From the NCBI GenBank assembly GCA_022605955.1, contig JAKCOZ010000020.1, positions 2,717,001 to 2,781,000 on the forward strand: 64,000 bases of DNA. The letters are read 5' to 3'. The stretch comes from Rallus limicola. Its lineage: Eukaryota; Chordata; Aves; Gruiformes; Rallidae. This document shows, piece after piece, positions 52,348 through 63,858 of this stretch; positions within the stretch are counted from its first letter, which is position 1, and each line of letters begins with the position of its first letter. A program made the translations under genes and the position numbers. The notes under the pieces are model-generated. The model made no database searches and was not told the origin of the DNA. It saw only the letters and a program-made list of their open reading frames with translations.

Positions 52348-54299
52348 TTGGAAACTGTCCACTACTTCTTTATCACCAGAACAAAGTTCAAGACAACTTT
52401 TCAACCTTTGTTATCACAAATTAAGTTTTTTCAGTTCCCCAAAACCATCCTAAACTCCCTTGTGCTCATCATTAATGTCTAACATGTGTACCATGATGAT
52501 GTGCAACTTTCAAAAGTTCCTAGTCAGATCCCCTCAAACTGCAAAGCAACACAGAGGGTCTTCAGGTGCAAAACCTTCAAATAGTCTATGTTTTAGAAGC
52601 ACATCCAAATGTGTTTTACTCTTACCATCCATATACTGGAGAGCTTACACTCATTTGGACACAGACACAAAAAAGCAGTGAGGCAAGGGATTAAAAAAAG
52701 CCCCTTTGCACAGTGATGCTCTAAACCACAGTGTCTGCAGAAGACCTGATTCTTTGCAAAATCTGTTCAGTCTTCACAACAGTTAGCCTTATCACTTTCA
52801 CTACATCTTTGCATATATTTACAAGGCAGCAGAACATTAATCAGGAAGACAAAAATAGATTTAGCATATTTGCCATTTTCCAAGTGAAGCATCATTTGTT
52901 TATATGCAATTAAATATATCGGTCATTCATGCCATATAAATCATTCCTGCAAGCTTAAGATGTTTCAGAGAGACATGGGCAGACATGCCAGAAGTCTAGG
53001 AACTTGCTTACAAACCTGTGATAATGTCTTGAATTGGCAAGACAGAAATGCAAACCCCCAATATAAAAAGGGAAAAAGAATGAGCAAAGAGATTGAACCA
53101 CTCACAGTTTGTACAAGTAGCCTGGCTCCCCTGATACTTGGTGCTAACAGTTTGAAGTCATCACTGATGTAGGGAAAAAAAAAAAGTCCACAACCTAGCA
53201 GCTGTTACACCAAAGCATCTCATTGAGAATGTACAACAGGTTATTAACATCCCATACTACTGAAAACAGTAAAAATAGGTTAGGTTGAATAAATACATGG
53301 TTATAGGTGGCATCTCAGCTGACATATTTAGTGACAATTTTTGACACTAATCACAATTTTGAATTTTCTCCTCATTATGTACTTAATACATGTCCTGACA
53401 GCACTTAGTGTTTTCAGAAATTACTTATACAGAGGGCTTTCACTGTATTCCTCCTAAGTATTGGCCAATTTATTTGCTTGGGCTTGTCCTGTGCAACAAG
53501 AGGTATCATGGCAATTCTGCCTCTCAGAGATAAACAGAGGATGTTAGAGACAGAAAACTGGTTTGAGAGCAATTATCAGCACTTGGATACATGGTCTAGT
53601 CAGATTTATTTCTTGCCATATGTGAGAACACAGTAAAACACAGTAAGATAAGTAGCTTGGAAAAAATCTAGATCTTAAAAGCTTGTCAGTGTGTGCAAGG
53701 CTTCCAGTATGAACCTGGATGATGTATGACATGACACAGTTGAAAAGTGAAAGATCAAACTAAAAAAATCAAGGTAAACAGACAAGATCATCTTTCTTAA
53801 ACTTCCCACCACAGTAACTTATCTGGAACATTGATCTGGAAGACAGAGTGAGTTGAACCTGCCTGCAGTTAAACCAACAGGTCCAGAGGATCTCAAGAGC
53901 CCTTTCTCTTCTTGCTTCTGTGTGGATTATTCAAAGTGTAACTAATGGAGAGTTATCAATGCATTAGCGTTAGATTTCTATTCCCTACAATCCACAGAAA
54001 CTGAAACAAATCTTCATATTTTAGTCTTTGGACTTGATTCTGTTTTCTCATCAAATTGTTATGAATAATGAAGAATGGAGTTGTACCAGTCTGACAGCAA
54101 CATTAGATCATCATTAGGACAAAGACTGAAAGCGTAGCCACATGGAAGTCAGCAGTTCCACCACAGATCATAATTAAATCACAAATCTGCCCTGTATAGT
54201 TAATATATATCTTTACAAAATAGTTTTCAAAATACATTCTCTCAAAGTGCCTGACTCCAGCAAATCTGAAATTCTCAATCAGCAAAACTATTTCTGACC

Positions 54300-54319
54300 T
54301 TTTTTTTTTAAAAAAAAAA
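54300..54319. repeat. T10A10 perfect palindrome
   Basis: Ten T are directly followed by ten A. The tract is self-complementary and is probably low-complexity expansion. Confidence 0.93.
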
Positions 54320-55247
54320 TAGTAATTTTAACACTTTGAATCTAAATCCACAGCTTTTTTGCTATTCCAAATGCTACAGTTCACTTCTGCCACTTCAAAA
54401 GAGCTTGATCTCAAGAGAGATTTTACAGAACTCACACTCAGTGGGGATTAGGGACTGGCAATATGTTATCCCTACTTTTCTGTTTAGAATTTTAAGAATC
54501 AAAAATATAACATCCAAATGCCATCTACTTCACTTCTGCAGTAATTTTTTTAAAATAATGTTTAAATGTGTATACATATGTATTAGAATTGTGCAGAGAA
54601 ATACAATGTTTTATAGCAGAAACCCTGACAGTTCATTAAATGTAGCACAACTAGCTGGAACTCCTGCAATAAGCCATCACCACATGCAAGGATGCTTTGA
54701 GGATGTAGTCACTGATGAGGAACTTAAACAAGGGGAAATAAATTGAATTTAAAAATCTAGCTCGTGGCTGGGACAGAACTGTATCACCGGACCAGATTTG
54801 ATCATGTCAAATATAAACCAGTAATTTTCTCTTCTCTTCCTGTGACGAGTGTTCAATCAAAGGCAGAGAGTGAAGCAGCACAAGATGCCACAGTTCTGTA
54901 AAATAGGATAACTGTGGAGTTCAGCTCTGGGTTTATAAGTCAGCAAGATTTTTCAAAGTTTATTGCTTGGTATTGACTGACCTCCAACTGCTACTGGGCT
55001 GTCACTTGCAAGCAGGAATTTGAAAGAGAAAAAAACCAGATGCTTTTTGCTGGACATTGATAACACTTGGGTCTAGGCACCAGTGGTTATTTTCTTTAGG
55101 CAAGAGGTAATTTTAAAGATACTAAGTGGAAGCTGGCATATAAAACTACCCACATACCCAAAGAATAAATGCCAGCAACTAAACTTAAAATTGGAAGCAA
55201 AACTTTACTTGTACGCTTCCAAAAACATTCAATCACCTCATGATGCT

Positions 55248-55269
55248 TCTCTCTCTCTCTCTCTCTCTC
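55248..55269. repeat. (TC)11 microsatellite
   Basis: Eleven TC units occur without interruption. Confidence 0.93.
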
Positions 55270-56126
55270 CTGTTGCAACATCCACCTCAGAGGCAAAGGA
55301 CTCATTTTGCCAAGCAACAGTGAGGACTTGTTTCATGACAAATCAGTGATAACACATGGAAAGTGTTGTATCCCTGAAGGCTTAGGTCTGTTCTGACATG
55401 GAAATGAAGTTTATGGATTACAGCGTATTGCGATGTAATCGTGATTCTCACAACTGGCAAACTTCAGGGTGCTTAATAAAAAGCTGTATTACTTTTTTTT
55501 ATTTGTTACTGCATCTTTCTCAGCTTTTAGAATGGATTCCTACCAGAAAATAAGTCCTGGGATGTTTCTGTTAATAACATTAACAATACAGAACTCTTGC
55601 TGTATTGTTAAGAGATGCTGTATATCATCATAATGACTATTGGTATTTTAAGGTTGCCCAGAAGCAAGAAAATTAGCTGCAACTACATTCATTTCTCATT
55701 TGATCTCAATGGATTTTCTGTATTCTTTATAGCAAGGATTTAACTTGCGTAACAAAGTGCTGAACTTTGCATTGATTTTTAAATTACAAGCTTTATTATT
55801 ATTTTTTCTTTTGCCTTAATTGCAGTACACTCTGTAAGAGTCATAGTTTTAATTGTATTTTATTCAGGTTTTTCTGGCAAAGTCCATCCAGTAAAAAATT
55901 ATACCTTTGTTCTGCAGATGTGGGCAAAAGCCATTGTTTTCCCTCGATCAATATATAAATTAGTCAACACTTACCTTGCCATAAAAATAAATTGGCTCCA
56001 CATTGATTTGTCTCTCTCATGGTAGCACTAATATTTGTGTACAAATGAGAATCAGTTCTTCTCGTTTTATTTTCCTATCAGTAATGATGTTAAACAAACC
56101 TTGGGATATGGCCCACTGCTGACCAG

Positions 56127-56681
56127 GCAAAAGACAACAGAGAGGACTCTACCCTCCACTCTGCCCTTGTGAGACCCCAGCTGGAGTCCTGTGTCCAGAG
56201 CTGGGGATGTGGAACTGTTGGAGAGGGGTCAGAGGAGCCACAAAGATGATTACAGCCCTCCCCTATGAAGAGACTGAGGGAGCTGGGATGGGTCAGCCTG
56301 GAGAAGAGAAGGCTGTGGGGGGACCTCATTGCAGCCTGCCAGTCCCTGAAGGGAGCAGAGACACAGGAGGGGAATCAGCTTGTTCAAGGGCAGAGCCTGG
56401 CAGGACAAGGGGGATGGATTAAAGCTAAAAGAGGGAAGGTTTACATTAGATATCAGGGGGAAGTTTTTTTACAGAGATAGTGGTGAGGGGCTGGAACTGG
56501 CTGCCCAGAGAGGGGGTGGGTGCCCTGTGTCTGGGGGTGTTCAAGGGCAGGTTGGATGGGGCCCTGAGCAACCTTGTGTAGCTCCAGGCCTGGAAGTTGG
56601 TGTCCCTGCCTGTGGCAGGGGGTTGGAGCTCTGTGATCCTTGGGGTCCCTTTCAACCCAGACCAGTCTGGGATTCTATGAC
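56127..56681 (+). mobile_element. CR1 LINE fragment, longest copy (about 555 bp)
   Basis: The copy starts near the GAGACCCCAGCTGGAGTCCT segment and continues through CAGCCTGGAGAAGAGAAGGC and GGCTGGAACTGGCTGCCCAG to CAGTCTGGGATTCTATGAC. It is the longest of the seven copies and shares its last 270 bp closely with the copy at 45117-45390. It has one tail octamer. Plus strand, antisense to ADGRD1. The ORF2 remnant is broken by frame changes. Confidence 0.95.
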
Positions 56682-59600
56682 AATGTTCTGATATCTTTTA
56701 GAAGCAAAAGTCTCATTGCCTCATTCAAAGCTCAATGAAAGTGTTCCTTAACCTTACCTCTACCTCCATGAGCTACAAGAGGCCTACCAGAGATTTTTAT
56801 AATGGGAGCACAGTTCAGAGAAGAGGAGGTCTATCTTTTCCCTGCAGTTTACCATCTCCAAAGGAGCACCCCAAGACAGCACTTCCCAGGTGTGCAGGCT
56901 GCACTTGCAATAATGAGTGCTGACACTCTCATATGGCTCCCAGCTCCAGAGATTTAATAAAGTCACATAACAGAACATGAGAAGGGATTAACAGGGAAAG
57001 CTGATAAAGCTTCACTGACAAAGCACTCTTCTAGCAAGGAGCATAGAGGAAGCAGGTCACTGTGGGGTTCTGATGGGAAGCATTCATTGCAGAAAGTAAA
57101 AGAGCAGAAGCTGAGAAATGATTGAGAGGGGAATTGGTCAAAAAAAAGTGAGGAGAGAAGCAGCTGTTTGAATGATTCAGTGTAATAAAATGGTAGGAAA
57201 GATTAACACTTCATGGAAAGGCAGACAACTCCCCAAGCACTACGTTTGTTAAAAGGAACCACATGGAGCAAAGGAATGAGAGGGAACAATGCTAGATTAG
57301 TCTTAACTTGGTAATGCCCTAGTAAGACACTTCCCTCCCTCCCCCAGAATCAAACATATCTTTAAAGTGGCATTTGCATTAAATATATTTGGAGAAAGTC
57401 AGCTACATTAAGAATTCCCAATCCTCATCTAATCTTCATGTGAGGCCCTCTCGCAGAGGGTAACAATCAGGAGTTTATAATTCTCTAAATCTGCAGATGC
57501 ACATGCTCCCCCTCTGTAAAAAGGAAAGGGAAAATAAAGCCCTGGAGAAAACTGCAGAAGCCTTAAAGTGGTTGAAACTAATGTACCACAAGTTTTCTTC
57601 TAGCTGTAAGGCAATTTTAAGGCAACTTTACAGTGCCAGTCCACAGTAAGGAAGGAACAGAGCAGTGAGCACAATGTGCTCTGATGCATCACCCAGGGTA
57701 TGAATGCTCCCCTTTTGCCTCATCACCTCAGCCAGTCCTTTACCCTCTTTGCAATAAATCTTCCAGGATTTATACCAAACTGGTATTTCTATGAGCTGGA
57801 AGATGGTTAGCTGCCTTGTCAGGAAAGATAAGAATTTGCAGCTAATTTGTCCTCGAGCCAATGTCATAAAGTGACTTCAGCATGCTCAAAATCACAGTCT
57901 ATGCTACACAGCCCTATGGATTTTATAAAACATTGGTGCAGTTTTACACCATTTCTCCCTCTGTTGCCTCTTCTGACACTTCCCAGAGCATGTTGTGTCA
58001 TACATTTCAGGCTTGACACTCATCTAAATTTCTACCCTGTGCTGTAATTTCTTGGATCACATAAGTGAAACGCTAGTTCTTTTCTAGTTGCTCCTACTAT
58101 GAGAAACATCTTGCCAGAAACAGAATTTTTTTTGAGGATAATCATTTTACAAAATGTACTATTGCATTACAAAACTTTTGGGCAGGTCAAAATTAAACCT
58201 TCTTCCCAGCTGTAAACTACCAGCTGTATTCACATTATCCCCCCCACACCAAAGGGATTAGTTGATCTCTTATCTTTTTTGCTGGAGACAGTAGCTGACC
58301 CAAGTTGGTGAAGAGCAGAGCATCAGCACTTTTAAAATCAGTCAAAAAATGTCTGACTTTCACTGAAATGTTCCTGAATAACAACTGACTATCATAAATT
58401 ATTGTGTCAGCTTTTGCCTCTCAAAGGGCTTAGTTTAGACAAAATTTTGCTGACAAAGAGAAATGTTCATATTAGAATAAATACTGCAACTGATTGTTAA
58501 AGGAGGCATTTTTAAAATGCATATTTAATGCAATTTAACATCTCTACCATTATGAAGAACAATGTCTGTCTGAAGATGTCATAAATACATCTGAATTTTC
58601 CAAGGTGTTGGGAATATTGGCTATAGCTTTTCCAAAGAAATCCCAGACAAACACTTCGTGAAGTTTAACACTTCCATACAAGCCCATATTCAAATTCTTT
58701 ATGTCCATTCAGTACTAAAGCCAAAATGATGTGCCTCAGGGTGGTTCCACTAAGGATTTTAACTGTATTTTTACTGTTTTGGTCTTTGGACACACTATTA
58801 AAATTGCCAATGCATTTGCCAAGCTGTGAGTTTGGTGTGAGTAGCTGTCCATTTTCAGCCATCATAACCATTGGCCAGAGATGAGCAAAGGTTATCACTG
58901 TCAATCCTTTCACTGTTTCCCTTATTCTCACTGCAGTGCTCCTTGATAGGTTTGTCCAGTCTCTAGAACAACAGAAACCACCACACACTACAACCTGACC
59001 CAGTCAGCAGGTGTATCAAGGGAACTGGAGTAAGGTAAGTTCACACTGAGTATTTAGCAGCCACAGGCAATACTGCTACCAAGGAACACAATGCTCTTCC
59101 CTCACAGCCTTCACCTGATAGTTTTTCAGGTCAGAAGAAAGCAGTATCTATACATAAGCAAGGTCTTGCCAATCTTTGTACTGGTGTATGTTGACTGGCA
59201 AGACTGTATCATGACAAATAATCAACAGCATGAAATAATTAATGAGCTTTAAAATCCCACTATCAATAAAAACAATTTAACAGAGTAACAACAATAGATC
59301 TGAGTCTACAGTGTCACAAATCACTGTTGGTTCTCTCTCCTTTTCATCTTGTACTCTAAGCAACGGGAAGGAAGGGACAATCATTATGAAGATCCTTGAA
59401 TGTGATTCTCCAGTACCTAAAAAGTCTCAAGCAAAAGAGCCTTCAGTGAAGAAAAAACCCCACAGGTTTGTTCAACAGTCTCCTAGTAAATCATCCTATC
59501 AAAGCATGAGGAGGTAACTTGAATAAAGCAAGCAAAGTACATTTTATAAGCAATCCATACTAAATACAGGCTTCAGTTTGCAAATTCCTGTCTCTAAGAG

Positions 59601-60507
59601 GCCACCAGAGATATTCAGGAGAGTCCTTAGTTTGAAAAAAAACTGTCAGCAAAACCAGACATCATTTTATGCCTCAGGGTTTTTTCATTTATTTGTTTTC
59701 TGTAGCCTACTCCATCTTTCTTGTAAGCCCAAGAGTAAAATGATAATCTGGGTTGAAAGCAGCCATTGAAACAACAATGTGATAAAACATTCACAACATC
59801 TAAGAAATATTTTCTAGGAAGCATTTAATAGCAATCTTACTTCTCCATCTCCATGCAATCCTGTAAGTAGGTCACAGACACACCATGCCAGCACCTCAGA
59901 GTTTGAGCTCCACTATTCTCCTTTCCACTGGCAAGACAAAGAGCTGCCTCCTTCTCCAAAAGCAAACAAAACCAGCTTTTTTACCAATTTCTTGCAGGAA
60001 TGGGCTCATTTGGTAAAAATTGAAATGTCTTACAAGAATGGATCAGTTCTGAGGAAATTCTATCCAATTCTCACCATATCACAATGCAATGCTCTGCTCT
60101 GTAGAAAGGGCAGTTTCCACTAGAACAGAGATTTGAACCTGCTCTATTCCTCCTATCCCAAGAGATGCTCTCCCCATCATACTTGTATCTGCCCTTGGAG
60201 GAGCTCCTTCTCTGGGTTTAGGCTCCACAACATTCCAAACAGCTCAGTTCTCTCAGTGTGGATTAAAAGCAGAAGCCATAAGTGAATTCTCGTGTTTGAC
60301 AGCTCTCAGGAGAGAGCACAAGTTCATACCACAAATTTGCATGGAAACAGAAGTCACTGAAGCATAATGGTTTGAAAAACATAATATTGCAGTCACAAAC
60401 ACCATCTAAAATGCCCATAAAATTACAAGATAAATACAAAGAAGTCATTACAGACACAAAAGTTTTGAACAGCCCTGACTAATCTGGTATCTTGCCATTT
60501 GACTTAC
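56682..60507 (-). other. ADGRD1: Giant intron, first part after exon B
   Basis: In gene sense this is the beginning of the 49.8 kb intron, starting with donor GTAAGTC at 60507. A 107-codon minus-strand frame (58665-58988) resembles no known protein. A possible acceptor in front of it would give the wrong phase for exon B. Nothing else was recognised. Confidence 0.8.
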
Positions 60508-60649
60508 CAATTTGTGGGTGAGCTGGATGGTAATAAGAGGAGATCCTGACAGATTGTGGGATAACTTGGGAAGAGGTTCCACTTTGATAGAGATAAGATA
60601 ACTGGTTGCTGAGATCATATAACCTTTGTAGGCAGCAGCTTCAGCAATC
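60508..60649 (-). CDS. ADGRD1: ADGRD1 exon B, GAIN domain segment
   Basis: This 142-bp exon carries one base that completes a Lys codon, then 47 codons ending in phase 0. The acceptor is TTTCCTTCCAAG and the donor is TTG/GTAAGTC. The translation starts I-A-E-A-A and contains SATSYLISIKVEPLPKLS followed by HNLSGSPLITIQLTHKL. This matches the ADGRD1 GAIN strands that precede the GPS; the NLSGSPLIT core is the strongest part. An N-glycosylation sequon (N-L-S) lies at about 60553-60555. The first third (AAYKGYMISA) is more diverged from the mammalian sequence I remember, which has a cysteine there; this bird exon has none. The frame is fully open and the phases fit exons A and C, so this is not a pseudo-exon. 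It is followed downstream by the 49.8 kb intron. Confidence 0.93.
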
Positions 60650-63600
60650 CTTGGAAGGAAACAGATATATCAGGGGACTTGATACCAGAAATAATCCTTC
60701 ATTCCTCTCCTCTTTTGCAAAGGTTTACAAGTCTTGCTGAAAATGCTTTAGATAATTAGAATCCTGCAAAGTAAGTGATCTAAAAATAGCCTAAAAAAAG
60801 CAATCTAAGTCAGGAGAGAACTTGCAGGAGTTTCAGACTGTCTAATAAAACATACATATTAATAATACACACACACACATATATATATAGTGCATAAAAA
60901 CACATGCACAGGAATATATTTAGAAGTAACTTACAGCTTTGAAAAGTTGATTCTGTCTGGTTCAGCTTGTTAGCAAGCACCTCAGGTGAGAATACAAACA
61001 CCTGAACCTTACTAAACATCTGATTAGCCCAGGTAATGCTTTTTTCCCTAGGCTGAAGCAGTTTTGCATTGCATAAGAACCCTTTTATTCCTGCTTTCAG
61101 CTAAAACTTATGACATTGACATTTTGGCACATTTAGATCCATTTGGCTGTAGGGTAAAGTTTTTTACACTATCAGTAACAAACTGGGAAGGAGTAAAATG
61201 GTGTCTATCTTCAGTATATGAAAGAATGGTATTTACTGTGAGAAATATGAGCCATGGTGAATTAACCATCAGTGTGGGTTTCCAAATGTAGCAAGCCACC
61301 AGAAAGAGCCAGCTTACAAAGCACATTATAAACCATCTTATTTACACCTGCCACATGTTTACAATGACTTCCTGGTTTTGTTTCAGGAAAAAAAAAAGTT
61401 GTCATCCATTAAAATAACTTAGTTTAGCAACGTCAAATAAAGCAAAACTCATTTAGCACAACCCTAAGCACCAGCCCTTAGCTCTGACCACGAAAGAACA
61501 TCAGTATCAGAGATTGCTTCTGCTCCCAGCAGGCAGGGTATGAATCAGATTTCTTCACCTGAGGGCAGAATTTGCTACTCTGATAGGAAAAGTTTGTTTA
61601 GACAGGACCCATAATGTTAAGAACCACTAGATGTTACAAGATTTCTCCTGCACAGATTAACAGGATGGACATGTTTTCCATACCCTTTATTTGACATGTT
61701 AACTTAAGAGAGCTAGAAGAATTTTGAAGCATGAAAATACTTTAGCATAAGCTAGAGACATTGCCTCTGTGTTTCATGCTTGTACATCCAAATCTTTCCT
61801 CACCATAGCCCTCTATGCTAAATGGAAGTGAGTCTGGCAGCAGTGGGATTACTACAGATTTATGCAAATTGAGCAGGAGAAGAACTGGGCTCAAAACCTT
61901 TTTGTTTGTTTGATTGGTTTTTTGTAATCAAAACTTTAGAACCTGCTGTTTAGGTTGTCTGGAAAAAGAAGTCATCTCTCTGTACAGCACAAAAACTCCA
62001 GGAGTTTTTTGGTTTTAACCTTCCACCACAAAAGAAAAAAAAAAGCCCTTAGGAAGAGAAAGGACAGGCTTCAAATCACAGCTGTTCAAGAAGCCCAGTT
62101 GCTAGAAGAAACATAAAAGAAAGTGTTTAAAATGAACTACTCTGGGAAAAGATGGTTACTCTAGTGAAATGTAAGTAAGTAAGTTACAGTACAACACAAA
62201 AAAGCAAACCAAACAGGAGAGAACTGCATACTTATTTTTAAGTAATTTCTTGAATTCCTGGGGTTTGATTACAACAGGAAAAAAAATTGCAAAAGTTAGC
62301 ATTCCCTGTGTTACTAGGATTTTAGATGCTGTTTTGAACAGATCTACATCTAGAATTTTATAGAGGTGATTCAGCAGTGCATTACATACTGCAAACAGTT
62401 TAAGTAATTTGGATTAAGAGACATCTAGGAGATGTTTCTTCTCATCTCTGTGCTTCTACTTCGCTTTGCAGCAGGGCCAGATTCTTCCTTCTCAAAAGCG
62501 AGTGATACAAATACATACTACAGAGTGGAACAGGAATGGATCTCCAGGTTTTCCCATTCCCCAAAATTCAAAGTTGACATAACTCTTTTATTTTCCTATA
62601 TCTAACTTTATGACAGTGTGTCAGAATAGTGTTTTGACATGCAGCATCTTCAATGATACTGTGTTTGCAATGCCAACATTAATTCTCTTTCTCTCTTTGA
62701 GAAGTCAAGATTACAGCTTATCATCTTAATAAGTTGCACTGATCCTCCTGTTTAAAAAACATAAGCTATCATAAATTACTGTCTCTTTTTTTCATGCCAG
62801 TAAGAAATATTGCAGACTATAGGCATGGGTCCTTCACAGCCACCTGCTTAATGCCTCTTTTTTTTTTTTGAGTGCAGGATAAACAACAGTACAACTTGCT
62901 ACTTCATTTTAAAATGCTCTTTATAATAGCTGCATGATTATCTCAGTGTGATCAGTCTTGTCATAAACCAAGATTTTTAACCCTAAAGTTCACAATGTGA
63001 TCATGACATTCTGTGTACCTGCATGTAAAGAAAGCCAGGCAATCCCTGACATGTATGCCAGCTGAGATGCTGCATCTTTCCTTCTGCTGCCATAAACACC
63101 ACACCAAGTCACAGACTGGAAAAGACTGAAAGTGTAAACTAATCCACCTATTCCAGTGTAAATCAAATAAAAACATCAAGTCATTCTAGTTTAAAGCTTA
63201 AAAGGAAAGGATAATGATTTACATGAATGGCCTTGCAGAATTCCCTGGGGAACTGTACTGCCAAGTGGTACACAGCTCTGGGTTTACTTTATCTTATCTG
63301 CTAATGATTTCATTGATGCTGCATATAAAACAAAAGGTCTTTTAAGCATTGCCTGGTCTCCTGTTGTAAAATTACCTTACAGGTTTCTAGGATTAGGATT
63401 CAGATTTTATCTAAAGAAGGATGTGCTGTGTTTCGTTTAAGTGCAAGCTTTATCTTCACATGTGTCAGGAGGAAAGATGTAATTTCCTTTTACGAGACAG
63501 ATTAAATTGATGAAATTCTAATACCAGAGATGATGAATGTAAGGAGAAGACAAAAGACAGACAAACATGTCGCTATGGGAATCTATTTTAGTACAACATA

Positions 63601-63782
63601 AAGTAAAACATCTAATGTAAGCTTTAATCTCTCTGTAGTTAATGACTCCATGTCCTCAATATTGCAGAATCAGGATTATGGGTTGTAATTTATTTACACT
63701 TGATAATGACATGACTGTTATACAGTTATATCACTAAGGTAATAAACAAGCTGTTACAGCATGAGAGGTCTGAGATACTTAC
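60650..63782 (-). other. ADGRD1: 3.1 kb intron between exons A and B
   Basis: This phase-2 intron has donor GTAAGTA at 63782 and an acceptor ending CCAAG at 60650. It carries the AC/AT microsatellite at 60867-60889 and A- or T-rich runs near 62030-62044 and 62859-62870. No recognisable transposon or extra exon was seen. Confidence 0.9.
60867..60889. repeat. (AC)n(AT)n compound microsatellite
   Basis: About six AC units pass directly into about five AT units. It lies in the intron 0.2 kb upstream of exon B in gene sense. Confidence 0.93.
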
Positions 63783-63858
63783 TTAGTATCCATAGGGTTG
63801 ATATTATGAAAGAAATAATGCATGTTATGGTAGAGCAGGCCGACAATGGTAATCCAAG
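63783..63858 (-). CDS. ADGRD1: ADGRD1 exon A, GAIN domain segment
   Basis: This 76-bp exon encodes 24 whole codons plus split codons at both ends. Reading down the minus strand, a pyrimidine-rich acceptor (CCTTTTTCACAG) precedes position 63858 and a strong donor (GTAAGTA) follows 63783. The translation begins W-I-T-I-V-G-L-L-Y-H and ends N-P-M-D-T. The VGLLYH..HY core and the spacing to the final T match the GAIN subdomain B of ADGRD1. The entering intron is phase 1, so the first residue is probably Ala if the previous exon ends in G. The leaving intron is phase 2, and the AA left over is completed to Lys by the first base of exon B. The exon is uninterrupted and looks functional. The preceding exon is not within the remaining 142 bp of the window. 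Confidence 0.93.

Larger units (their letters stand above)
52348..56126 (-). other. ADGRD1: Giant intron, unannotated segment
   Basis: This non-coding segment lies between two plus-strand CR1 copies. It contains the T10A10 palindrome at 54300-54319 and a TC repeat at 55248-55269. No exon or transposon was recognised. Confidence 0.75.

Noticed and set aside
58665..58988. 107-codon minus-strand open frame with an acceptor-like site, downstream of exon B in gene sense
   Set aside because: The open frame would need phase 2 while exon B ends in phase 0; in phase 0 it stops after about 35 codons. No family similarity.
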